Shown here piece by piece: positions 35,407-43,384 of a stretch of 52,674 nucleotides of DNA. Source of the stretch: an uncultured Sphingobacteriales bacterium (GTDB taxonomy: Bacteria > Bacteroidota > Bacteroidia > Chitinophagales > Chitinophagaceae). Under the pieces are notes generated by a model that did no database searches, was not told the DNA's origin, and was given only the letters and a program-made list of their open reading frames with translations. How positions within the stretch are numbered: the stretch's first letter is position 1; each line of letters opens with the position of its first letter. The DNA is taken from assembly GCA_937991535.1 (NCBI GenBank), contig CALKHN010000064.1:1-52674 (forward strand), in the 5' to 3' direction. The translations under genes were made by a program, and so were the position numbers.

Positions 35407-36834
35407 ATGAAATATTTTTTAATTGCCGTTGCTTTATTTACCGGTTGTCTTTCCGCAATCGCCCAGCACAAAAAATATGTTCCGCCCACTGATACCGCTG
35501 TGCTGAATAGCATCGCCCGCTGGCAGGATTTGAAATTCGGACTGTTCATGCACTGGGGAACCTACAGCCAATGGGGCATCGTGGAAAGCTGGAGCATTTG
35601 CCCCGAAGATGAAGGTTGGACGCAACGGAGAGGGCCCTACGCTGAAAATTATTTTGAATACGTAAAGGCATACGAAAATCTGCAAACCACTTTTAATCCG
35701 GTAAAATTCGATCCGCAAAAATGGGTAAACGCGGCTAAGGATGCAGGTATGAAATACATGATCTTCACCACCAAGCACCACGATGGCTTTAGCATGTTCG
35801 ATACAAAAGAAACCGACTATAAAATTACAGACAGTAAAACGCCTTTTTCAAAAAATCCCAAAAGCAATGTAACCAAAGAAATTTTTAATGCATTCAGAAG
35901 CAAGGGCTTTGCTATTGGTGCTTATTTCTCCAAGCCCGACTGGCATAGCAAAGATTACTGGTGGCCTTATTTCCCGCCTAAAGACAGGAATGTAAATTAC
36001 GAGCCCGTCAAATATCCCGAGCGATGGGAATCCTTTAAAAACTTTACCTATAGCCAGATTAAAGAGCTGATGAGTGAATATGGCAAAGTGGATATCCTTT
36101 GGTTGGATGGCGGCTGGGTGAGACCACTTTCTACAGTGGATACCACAGTGGAATGGCAGCGGGGAATAAAGACAAACCAGGATATTGATATGAAACGAAT
36201 TGCCGGAATGGCAAGGAGCTATCAGCCGGGTTTATTAATAGTAGACAGGACAGTAACCGGCCCTTATGAAAATTATACTACTCCCGAACAGGAGATACCG
36301 CATGAATTGTTACCCTATCCCTGGGAAAGTTGTATAACCATGGGCAACTCCTGGAGTTATGTGCCCAACGATAAGTACAAGCCGGCACATCAAATCATAC
36401 AAATGCTGATACAGATCGTATCGCGTGGTGGGAACCTGTTGCTTAATATCGGCCCTGGCCCCGATGGCGATTGGGATCCGGTAGCCTATGCGCGGTTAAA
36501 AGAAATAGGCGAATGGATGAAAATAAATGCTGAAGCCATACACGGCTCCAGACCATTAGTGCCGTATGAATCGGGCAATATATGTTTTACTCAGTCTGAT
36601 GATGAAAAAACACAGTACGCTTTTTACTTATCAGACAAAGATGATGTTGCGCTTCCGGCACAAGTAACTTTGCAAAAGTTTGAAGCTCCCGCCAAAGCCA
36701 GGATCAGTTTACTGGCCAGCGGTGCAAAGCTCAAATGGAAAGTAGAAAACGGTAACACCATTATTGAAATTCCTTCACTGGTGAGAAATAAATGGAACGG
36801 TAAGCATGCAGTAGTGTTTAAGATGGTGAAGTAA
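35407..36834 (+). CDS. Exported GH29 alpha-L-fucosidase
   Basis: A 475-residue glycoside hydrolase family 29 enzyme, releasing terminal L-fucose with retention. A signal peptide (about 1-20) is followed by the (beta/alpha)8-like catalytic domain: WQDLKFGLFMHWGTYS (about 39-54), MIFTTKHHDGFSMFDTKETDYK (about 118-139) and the nucleophile region DILWLDGGW with Asp234. A short beta-sandwich C-terminus follows (about 375-475). The acid/base residue is not conserved across GH29, so I do not assign it. The ATG at 35407 heads the signal peptide; the frame upstream starts only with a TTG. It is divergent from the Gfo/Idh/MocA and isomerase-like pair, with the CACATAGG repeat cluster between them. No SusCD pair is directly linked. 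Confidence 0.92.
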   Translation: MKYFLIAVALFTGCLSAIAQHKKYVPPTDTAVLNSIARWQDLKFGLFMHWGTYSQWGIVESWSICPEDEGWTQRRGPYAENYFEYVKAYENLQTTFNPVKFDPQKWVNAAKDAGMKYMIFTTKHHDGFSMFDTKETDYKITDSKTPFSKNPKSNVTKEIFNAFRSKGFAIGAYFSKPDWHSKDYWWPYFPPKDRNVNYEPVKYPERWESFKNFTYSQIKELMSEYGKVDILWLDGGWVRPLSTVDTTVEWQRGIKTNQDIDMKRIAGMARSYQPGLLIVDRTVTGPYENYTTPEQEIPHELLPYPWESCITMGNSWSYVPNDKYKPAHQIIQMLIQIVSRGGNLLLNIGPGPDGDWDPVAYARLKEIGEWMKINAEAIHGSRPLVPYESGNICFTQSDDEKTQYAFYLSDKDDVALPAQVTLQKFEAPAKARISLLASGAKLKWKVENGNTIIEIPSLVRNKWNGKHAVVFKMVK

Positions 36835-36840
36835 GAGGAA

Positions 36841-36964
36841 GCGGTCGGTATGCGACGAAGGAGCGTCAGACCGTGGATAATGTGGAAATGTGAAAGTGTG
36901 ATAAATGTGAAAATGTGGAAATGAAATGAAAGCGGTCGGTACGCAACAAAGGAGTGTCAGGCCG
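36841..36964. repeat. Pair of 33-base hairpin-forming repeats with gtggaaatgtg words between
   Basis: Copies at 36841-36873 and 36932-36964 agree at 28 of 33 bases. Both begin gcggtcggta and end in gtcagaccg or gtcaggccg, so each can close on itself (CGGTC with GACCG or GGCCG). The 58 bases between are variants of aatgtggaaatgtgaaa. This spacer between the fucosidase and uvrA holds no gene. Confidence 0.7.
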
Positions 36965-37090
36965 CGAATTAATGTGAGAATATGAAAACCTGCCAGCCGG
37001 CATGCTGGTGTGAGAATTTAAATAAGGTCAGGATATATTCTAAAGCTGATGTGGTAGAATAAAATGTTGGGAACTGTTCTGCTGTACCGT

Positions 37091-37127
37091 CCCTCTACAC
37101 GCTGTGGAGAGGGAAAAGAGGGTGAGG
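37091..37127 (+). repeat. ccctct...agaggg palindromic repeat before uvrA
   Basis: CCCTCTACAC (37091-37100) pairs with GTGGAGAGGG (37104-37113) with one mismatch and a 3-base loop, followed by aaaagagggtgagg. It is related to the copy at 19966-19999. Confidence 0.6.
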
Positions 37128-37163
37128 TATTTGCTACTTTTTTTAGTATCTTCGCTGTCTTTT

Positions 37164-40070
37164 ATGGCAAAAGCAAAGCAAAAAGCAGTGCCGGTTGCAG
37201 ATACCCCGGCGCCTGATCATGAATATATAGAGGTATTTGGTGCAAGGGTACATAACCTGAAGAATATCGATATCAGCATTCCTAAAAATCAACTGGTGGT
37301 TATTACCGGCATCAGCGGCAGCGGTAAATCATCGCTGGCATTTGACACCATTTATGCCGAAGGGCAGCGCCGGTATATGGAAACCTTTGGCGCTTATGCC
37401 CGACAGTTTATCGGCGATATGGAAAGGCCCGATGTAGATAAGATCACGGGACTTTCGCCTGTTATTTCTATTGAGCAAAAAACCACCAATAAAAATCCAC
37501 GCTCTACTGTAGGTACCGTAACGGAAGTATACGATTTTCTCCGGTTGCTGTATGCAAGGACAGGGGAAGCCTATTCTTATAATACCGGTAAAAGAATGGT
37601 AAAGTGGAGTGAGGAAGAAATAGTTGAAAATATTTTTAAGCGGTTCAGAGGACAAAAAATTTCTATCCTGGCTCCATTGGTACGCGGGCGCAAAGGGCAT
37701 TACCGCGAGTTGTTTGAAGAAATACGCAAAAAGGGGTTTTTAAAAGTAAGGGTGGATGGTGAAATAAAGGATCTGTCTCCTAAAATGCAGGTTGACCGCT
37801 ATAAAATTCACGATATAGAAGTGGTGGTAGACCGGTTGAAAGCAGATGATGAATTTAAAGTGCGCATCAGCCAGAGCGTACAGCATGCATTGCGCCTGGG
37901 AAAAGACCTGCTGTTTGTAAGTCCCGTTAGTGACGCGGGCTCAAAAACATCAGCACCGGAAGCCTCCTATTCTAAAATGCTGATGTGCGAAGACACCGGC
38001 ATTTCTTATGAAGAGCCATCACCCAATAGTTTTTCTTTTAATTCACCATACGGGGCATGCCCGGTATGTAAAGGATTGGGATCGGTGTACCAGGTAAATA
38101 TGAATGAAGTAATACCTGATCATAACCGAAGTATCAATGAAGGCGCTATTGCTCCTTTGGGCGAAGAAAGAGAAGCCTTTATTTTTAAGCAGGTACAGCA
38201 GCTTGCCAGGAAAAATAAATTCAGTCTTGATAAACCGGTGAAAGATCTCCCGGAAAAAGCAATGAACCTGCTGCTGTACGGCGATGAATCCGGACCGGTG
38301 GAAATAAATCTGAATTTCGATGAAAGCAATGGTAACGGGCAGGTATATGCGACTACCTTTGAAGGTATTGTTAACCAGTTAAAAAGGTGGTTTACAGGAA
38401 GCTCAAGTGAAAGTATACAGCAATGGGCGGAAAAGTTTATGGAATTAAAAACCTGCGATGCCTGCAATGGAACCCGCCTGAAAAAGGAAAGTCTTTGGTT
38501 CAAAATAGATGATAAAAATATTGCTGAATTATGTGAGTTCAACCTGGATGCTTTGGTGCAATGGTTTGATGGAATAGAAGAAAGGCTTTCGAATAAGCAG
38601 AATGCCATTGCAAAGGATGTTGTAAAGGAAATAAGGGAAAGGCTGGGTTTTTTACTGGATGTAGGTCTTACTTATCTTACCCTCAACCGTCCTTCCCGCA
38701 CATTGAGCGGTGGCGAATCGCAACGGATAAGGCTGGCCACACAAATTGGATCGCAGTTGCAGGGCATAACCTATATATTGGATGAACCTTCTATTGGATT
38801 ACACCAGCGCGACAATCACCGGCTGATCGTTGCCCTAAAGAACCTGCGCGATATAGGTAACACTGTTCTGGTGGTGGAACACGATAAAGACATTATGCTG
38901 GCCGCGGATTACCTGGTGGATATTGGTCCCCGGGCAGGGTTTCATGGCGGAAAAATAGTGGCACAGGGCGTGCCCCCGGCATTGCTGAAATTAGACACAT
39001 TAACTTCTTCTTATCTTAACGGCCACCGGCACATTAAAATTCCGGAGGAGCGCCGCAGGGGCAACGGAAAGATACTGGAGTTAAAAGGCGCCAGTGGCAA
39101 TAACCTGCAAAACGTAAATGTAAAATTCCCGCTGGCAAAATTTATTGTGGTAACGGGCGTGAGCGGTAGCGGGAAATCCACACTTATCAATGAAACTTTA
39201 TACCCGATTCTGAGTAAGCATGCCTATGGTTCAAGAATGCAGCCGCTCCAATATGCATCTGTAAAAGGACTGGAGCATATTGACAAGGTAATTGAAATTG
39301 ATCAGTCGCCCATAGGCAGAACACCACGGAGCAATCCGGCAACCTACTGCGGATTCTTTACCGAGATCCGCCAGTTATTTGCTTCAGTGCCCGAAGCAAA
39401 AATACGGGGCTACAATCCCGGGCGTTTTTCTTTTAATGTTAAAAGCGGCAGGTGCGATGTGTGCGAGGGCGGCGGTATGCGTGTAATTGAAATGAATTTT
39501 TTACCGGATGTGTATGTGCCCTGCGAAAAATGCCAGGGTAAGCGGTATAACAGGGAAACACTGGAAATACGTTATAAAGGCAAATCCATAAGCGATGTGC
39601 TGGATATGACCGTAGATGAAGCTGTGGAATTTTTCCAGAACGTACCCTATCTGTACCGTAAAATAAAAGTATTGCAGGAGGTAGGGCTGGGTTATATAAC
39701 TTTAGGGCAAAATGCAGTTACACTCAGTGGCGGTGAGGCGCAAAGGGTTAAGCTTTCAACAGAGCTGGCGAAAAGAGATACCGGTAAAACGTTTTATATC
39801 TTAGATGAGCCTACTACAGGATTGCATTTTGAAGACATCAAGCATCTGCTTGTTGTATTGAATAAACTGGTTGACAGAGGCAATACCGTGCTGGTTATTG
39901 AACATAACCTTGATGTAATTAAAGTTGCCGATCATATCATAGACCTTGGTCCCGAAGGTGGTAACGGGGGTGGACGAATATTATTTGAAGGAACGCCGGA
40001 AGCCTTGATTCAATGCAGTGAAAGCTATACCGGGATATTTTTGAAAGAAGAACTCGGCCATGCAAACTGA
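37164..40070 (+). CDS. uvrA: UvrABC system protein A (excinuclease ATPase subunit)
   Basis: A 968-residue DNA-damage-recognition ATPase of nucleotide excision repair, working as a dimer with UvrB. Two ABC modules are visible: Walker A GISGSGKS (about 49-56) with signature LSGGESQRIRLA, and Walker A GVSGSGKST with LSGGEAQRVKLS. The C-terminal zinc module CDVCEGGG...CEKCQGKRY is complete. In the first half the usual CPxCG pairs are partly absent: AYSYNTGKRMVKW and MCEDTGISYEEPSP lack cysteines where E. coli has them, while ACPVCKG and CDACNG remain. This is probably a lineage trait, not damage. The ATG at 37164 gives the conserved N-terminus; an upstream in-frame start at 37104 would be encoded by the palindromic repeat. 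Confidence 0.95.
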   Translation: MAKAKQKAVPVADTPAPDHEYIEVFGARVHNLKNIDISIPKNQLVVITGISGSGKSSLAFDTIYAEGQRRYMETFGAYARQFIGDMERPDVDKITGLSPVISIEQKTTNKNPRSTVGTVTEVYDFLRLLYARTGEAYSYNTGKRMVKWSEEEIVENIFKRFRGQKISILAPLVRGRKGHYRELFEEIRKKGFLKVRVDGEIKDLSPKMQVDRYKIHDIEVVVDRLKADDEFKVRISQSVQHALRLGKDLLFVSPVSDAGSKTSAPEASYSKMLMCEDTGISYEEPSPNSFSFNSPYGACPVCKGLGSVYQVNMNEVIPDHNRSINEGAIAPLGEEREAFIFKQVQQLARKNKFSLDKPVKDLPEKAMNLLLYGDESGPVEINLNFDESNGNGQVYATTFEGIVNQLKRWFTGSSSESIQQWAEKFMELKTCDACNGTRLKKESLWFKIDDKNIAELCEFNLDALVQWFDGIEERLSNKQNAIAKDVVKEIRERLGFLLDVGLTYLTLNRPSRTLSGGESQRIRLATQIGSQLQGITYILDEPSIGLHQRDNHRLIVALKNLRDIGNTVLVVEHDKDIMLAADYLVDIGPRAGFHGGKIVAQGVPPALLKLDTLTSSYLNGHRHIKIPEERRRGNGKILELKGASGNNLQNVNVKFPLAKFIVVTGVSGSGKSTLINETLYPILSKHAYGSRMQPLQYASVKGLEHIDKVIEIDQSPIGRTPRSNPATYCGFFTEIRQLFASVPEAKIRGYNPGRFSFNVKSGRCDVCEGGGMRVIEMNFLPDVYVPCEKCQGKRYNRETLEIRYKGKSISDVLDMTVDEAVEFFQNVPYLYRKIKVLQEVGLGYITLGQNAVTLSGGEAQRVKLSTELAKRDTGKTFYILDEPTTGLHFEDIKHLLVVLNKLVDRGNTVLVIEHNLDVIKVADHIIDLGPEGGNGGGRILFEGTPEALIQCSESYTGIFLKEELGHAN

Positions 40071-40121
40071 TGGGGGGCGTGAGAGAGGAGAAAGGGGGCT
40101 ATACGTTTCCTTTCACTATAA

Positions 40122-40153
40122 TTTGCCCGGCTTAACACTAATTTGTATCTTAT
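40122..40153 (+). promoter_or_regulatory. Possible promoter of the deoxyribonucleotidase gene
   Basis: TTTG (40122-40125) and TATCTTAT (40146-40153) with a 20-base spacer resemble the Bacteroidota consensus. The -7 box has two mismatches at its end. The start codon is at 40166. Confidence 0.35.
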
Positions 40154-40165
40154 ACCGGCATAAAT

Positions 40166-40687
40166 ATGAAAAGAATAATTATTGATATGGATGAAGTGAT
40201 GTGCGATACGATGGGTGCAATGATTACATGGTATAAAAAGGAGTATGGACTGGAAGTGGATTATACTAAAATGAAAGGATCCTGGCAACTGGGTTTTCCT
40301 GAGCAGCATAAGACGATCATACGTGAAAGACTGTACAGTCGTGGTTTTTTCAGAAACTTACCTGTAATGGACGGATGTGTGGAAGTGATAAAACAATTGA
40401 ATGAAAGGTACGAGATATTTATTGTATCGGCAGCAATGGAATTCCCCAATTCGTTAAACGATAAGTTAGACTGGCTGAATGAACACATGTCATTTTTAAC
40501 CTGGCGGCAAGTCGTATTTTGCGGCGATAAGCGGATGATCGCGGGCGATTATATGATTGACGATCATACACGCAACCTCGTTCATTTTAACGGCAAACCC
40601 TATCTATACAGTGCCGCGCATAATACCGAAGAAACAGGATACGAGAGAATCAAGAACTGGAAAGAGATAGCGGGGATATTTCTATAG
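40166..40687 (+). CDS. 5'(3')-deoxyribonucleotidase (NT5C-type HAD phosphatase)
   Basis: A 173-residue cytosolic HAD-superfamily phosphatase of the NT5C family, which dephosphorylates deoxyribonucleoside monophosphates. The catalytic aspartates are Asp7 and Asp9 in IIIDMDEVMCD. The second motif is the FIVSAAME strand (Ser). The C-terminal acidic motif is DYMIDDHTRNL. Length matches the family. It follows uvrA by 95 bases but has its own possible promoter. A nucleotide-pool role fits but is inferred. Confidence 0.85.
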   Translation: MKRIIIDMDEVMCDTMGAMITWYKKEYGLEVDYTKMKGSWQLGFPEQHKTIIRERLYSRGFFRNLPVMDGCVEVIKQLNERYEIFIVSAAMEFPNSLNDKLDWLNEHMSFLTWRQVVFCGDKRMIAGDYMIDDHTRNLVHFNGKPYLYSAAHNTEETGYERIKNWKEIAGIFL

Positions 40688-40758
40688 TATTTTTGATTTT
40701 GTGATTTGTAGATATAAGACATCAGCGATCAAATGATCTAACTTCAGTAATAGTGTAT

Positions 40759-41247
40759 ATGGATATTACCGACATGCATAGTTTACCCGAATGGGATGAT
40801 CACCGCATGCTGCAACGCCGGTATGAAGGAGAGGAATGGAAAATGGCTACTCAGCTTGAAGCTGCAAAAAATTTATATAATAAATGGCGGGATGTTTTTT
40901 TGCTTGTTGAATCATATTGTGAAACACTGCAGGATTCAAAAGAGTACGATCACGCTGAAAAAAATAAAGAACTCATCTGGCAAAACCTGTTTATCGTAGC
41001 GCCCAAAATTATTGGGGCTGCGGGCATTGATGAGTATGTACTGAAAATGGAAAACGCTTCCATCATTCGCAATAACTGCCGCGAATTGATGGAACAGGTT
41101 AATTTTACCGCAATGGTGGGTGCAGGTGAAGAAGAATATGCTGCAGCTATTGAACGGGAAATGGATATATTCCGGGAGCTGTTTAAAACCTGGGTAACAA
41201 CATTTAGAAAAGATGAATATGAAGATGAATGGGGCCTGTTTGTATGA
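40759..41247 (+). CDS. Uncharacterised acidic helical protein
   Basis: A 162-residue soluble protein with no signal peptide or membrane segment. It is strongly acidic and predicted mainly helical (for example EAAKNLYNKWRDVFLLVESYCETL and EYAAAIEREMDIFRELFKTWVTTF). I use the ATG at 40759; a GTG two codons earlier is possible. A perfect -7-like TATTTTTG at 40688-40695 may drive it. I do not recognise the family. It lies 71 bases downstream of the deoxyribonucleotidase on the same strand, so a short operon is possible. Confidence 0.6.
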   Translation: MDITDMHSLPEWDDHRMLQRRYEGEEWKMATQLEAAKNLYNKWRDVFLLVESYCETLQDSKEYDHAEKNKELIWQNLFIVAPKIIGAAGIDEYVLKMENASIIRNNCRELMEQVNFTAMVGAGEEEYAAAIEREMDIFRELFKTWVTTFRKDEYEDEWGLFV

Positions 41248-41378
41248 TTTTTCTTAAAATAACTTAGCCATATTCGTACAGGTTTACGCCTATAAAAATA
41301 TTGTCTGAATATTTTGTTTATTAATATTGTATGTGATTACAAGCTTTTTCTTAAATTCATTTTTTAAATGTTAATCTA

Positions 41379-41969
41379 TTGCCGGTTGCTTGTTCAAATA
41401 ATGAAAAAGATTTGCTGCTTCGCATTTCCAAAGACGATGCATCGGCATTCGCTGTTCTTTTTAATTTGTATAAAGACAAAATTTATACTATCGCCATTAA
41501 ATTAACCGGGTCAGCTTTTAAAGCGGAAGAAGTGGTGCAGGAGATATTCATGAAATTGTGGGTAAAACGAAAGGAACTTCCTGAAATAGAACATTTTACT
41601 GCGTGGTTCTATACCATAACCCGTAATCATCTTTTTTCTTTAATCAAACGTAAGGCTGCCCGCGAAAAGAGAGAGATTGTGTTTGCAGAGAGACTACCTT
41701 CTTTTTATAATAATAGCGATGAAAAAGTGCTCCTTAAGGAAACGGAAGCGCTTTTGGAAAAAGCGCTTTATCAATTGCCCCCGCAGCAAAACAAAATATA
41801 CCGGCTTATTAAAGAACGCGGAATGAAGAAAGAGCAAGTCGCTGTCGAACTAAAGCTTTCAACTGAAACCGTTAAAGTACATCTTGCCAGGGCAATCAAA
41901 AATATCCGCAATTATTGTCTCGGTCAAATGAATAATCCGCTTATATGGGTATCTATCTTCTTTTTTTAA
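41379..41969 (+). CDS. ECF RNA polymerase sigma factor of Sus locus 2
   Basis: A 196-residue sigma-70 ECF factor. Region 2 (about 22-90) has FNLYKDKIYTIAIKLTG and EEVVQEIFMKLWVKRKELPEIEHF. Region 4 (about 130-180) has LPPQQNKIYRLIKERGMKKEQVAVEL and the HTH ETVKVHLARAIKNIR. The start appears to be a TTG at 41379: no in-frame ATG or GTG lies between the upstream stop (41352) and the conserved domain. This could keep translation low. It heads a sigma-FecR-SusC-SusD series like that at 25490-32433. Confidence 0.88.
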   Translation: MPVACSNNEKDLLLRISKDDASAFAVLFNLYKDKIYTIAIKLTGSAFKAEEVVQEIFMKLWVKRKELPEIEHFTAWFYTITRNHLFSLIKRKAAREKREIVFAERLPSFYNNSDEKVLLKETEALLEKALYQLPPQQNKIYRLIKERGMKKEQVAVELKLSTETVKVHLARAIKNIRNYCLGQMNNPLIWVSIFFF

Positions 41970-42102
41970 AATAATTGAGTACGCGACTAACCCTTTTTTC
42001 CGACGGCGGAGTCTCATTAAGAAGAAGTATGTGTATGCCCATGACAAAAGAGATGCATACTGGCTTATAAACAATTCAACTAAATAATTCAGACGCTTCA
42101 AT

Positions 42103-43155
42103 ATGCTCCAGTCCCGCTTGGCTTATTTGTTTACCAGGTATATTAATAAAGCATATACTCCGGAAGAAAAAGCCGAGTTGTTCAGGCTAATTGAAACAGA
42201 AGATTTTGATGCCGAACTGAGAGATCTGCTGCACGAAATGATAACCAGTACAGAGGGAGAAATACCATTGCCGGAAAAATCCGGTGATATGATTTTACAA
42301 TCAATCATTGGCAAACAGGAAGCCCCACCGGTAAAACTACCTGTATTCCACATAAAAAAGATGACGGCTGTATGGCGCAATATTGCAGCAGCCTCAGTGA
42401 TACTAATGGGGTTGCTGACGTATTTCATTTTTACCGGTAATAAAAACGGCAAAGCTGATGGCGCTAAAAACCTGATGGTTGAAAACTTTTCAAAGTTACA
42501 CGTCAGTACAACTGCAGGTGAAAGAAAAAACATACAACTGGCGGATGGTACACAAGTTTGGCTTAACCCGTCCAGCACGGTCGAATACCCTGCATCATTC
42601 AATGGAGATTTGAGAGAGATCAGGCTTTCCGGTGAAGCGTTTTTTGAGGTAGCGCACGATGCAGACCATCCTTTTATTATTCACAGCGGCAATATAGAAA
42701 CAAAAGTATTGGGTACATCTTTCAATATACAGGCTTACGACAATCAGGAGGAAATAGCTGTGATGGTAGTAACAGGCAGCGTAAATGTGTCTAATACTGA
42801 TAAAGTTGAGCAGGTACAGCTTAGCGCCAACCAGCGTGCGGTTTTTTACAGGAATACAACGGAACTGGTAAAAGAAAATACCAATGCCGTTGATGCGCCG
42901 AACATGTTAAAACGCAAAGAAGGCATGTTTGTGTACAAGAATGAACGGCTGCAGAAATTGATAGATGATTTGCAGGAGTATTTTGGTATAGAAATTCAGG
43001 TGTCCCCAACAATAAAAGAATGTAAGGTTACAGCAAACTTTTACATTACCGACGATCTTGGGGACATACTGGAACCCATTGCCATTATGGTTAGTGGTAA
43101 TCTCACGAAGAAAAATGATGAGTTCGTTATTGACGGGAAGGGCTGTCCTGAGTAA
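42103..43155 (+). CDS. FecR-family anti-sigma factor of Sus locus 2
   Basis: A 350-residue single-pass protein. The cytoplasmic sigma-binding part (about 1-85) begins LAYLFTRYINKAYTPEEKAEL. The membrane helix is at about 92-112 (IAAASVILMGLLTYFIF). The periplasmic FecR domain (about 145-235) has DGTQVWLNPSSTVEYPASF, SGEAFFEVAHDADHPF and VLGTSFNIQAYD. The tail (about 275-350) contains the segment expected to meet the receptor STN domain. It is separated from the sigma gene by 133 bases and from susC by 229 bases containing a strong hairpin. Confidence 0.9.
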   Translation: MLQSRLAYLFTRYINKAYTPEEKAELFRLIETEDFDAELRDLLHEMITSTEGEIPLPEKSGDMILQSIIGKQEAPPVKLPVFHIKKMTAVWRNIAAASVILMGLLTYFIFTGNKNGKADGAKNLMVENFSKLHVSTTAGERKNIQLADGTQVWLNPSSTVEYPASFNGDLREIRLSGEAFFEVAHDADHPFIIHSGNIETKVLGTSFNIQAYDNQEEIAVMVVTGSVNVSNTDKVEQVQLSANQRAVFYRNTTELVKENTNAVDAPNMLKRKEGMFVYKNERLQKLIDDLQEYFGIEIQVSPTIKECKVTANFYITDDLGDILEPIAIMVSGNLTKKNDEFVIDGKGCPE

Positions 43156-43255
43156 AACAATTGAACATCCCCACCAGCAATCAGTTAAATATTATTCTTT
43201 AATAAACCCATAATCAACATGCTTATGAATCAATGGCAGCATCATCCCACGTAAG

Positions 43256-43298
43256 TATATATATAACCCGGATACGCCATGTACCCGGGTATATATTA
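43256..43298. promoter_or_regulatory. Long hairpin in the fecR-susC spacer of locus 2
   Basis: TATATATATAACCCGG (43256-43271) pairs with CCCGGGTATATATTA (43284-43298), with one bulged A, around a 12-base loop. It stands 87 bases before susC. The GC-rich top and AT-rich base with a following TATTATA stretch could allow termination or attenuation. Confidence 0.55.
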
Positions 43299-43384
43299 TA
43301 CGCTTTGCAAAAATTGTAGTTAATCCGAAAGTTATCGAAGGCCAACGGATTCTACGCATTTATAACATATAACTATTCAAAAAT

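Noticed and set aside
25490..36834. Single polysaccharide utilisation locus joining SusCD 1, the isomerase/oxidoreductase pair and the fucosidase
   Set aside because: The strands are convergent and divergent, separated by a hairpin and a large repeat cluster; a functional link is possible but not shown by operon structure.
37104..37163. N-terminal extension of UvrA that looks like a signal peptide
   Set aside because: The extra 20 residues begin in the palindromic repeat; UvrA is cytosolic, and MAKAKQK at 37164 is a normal start.
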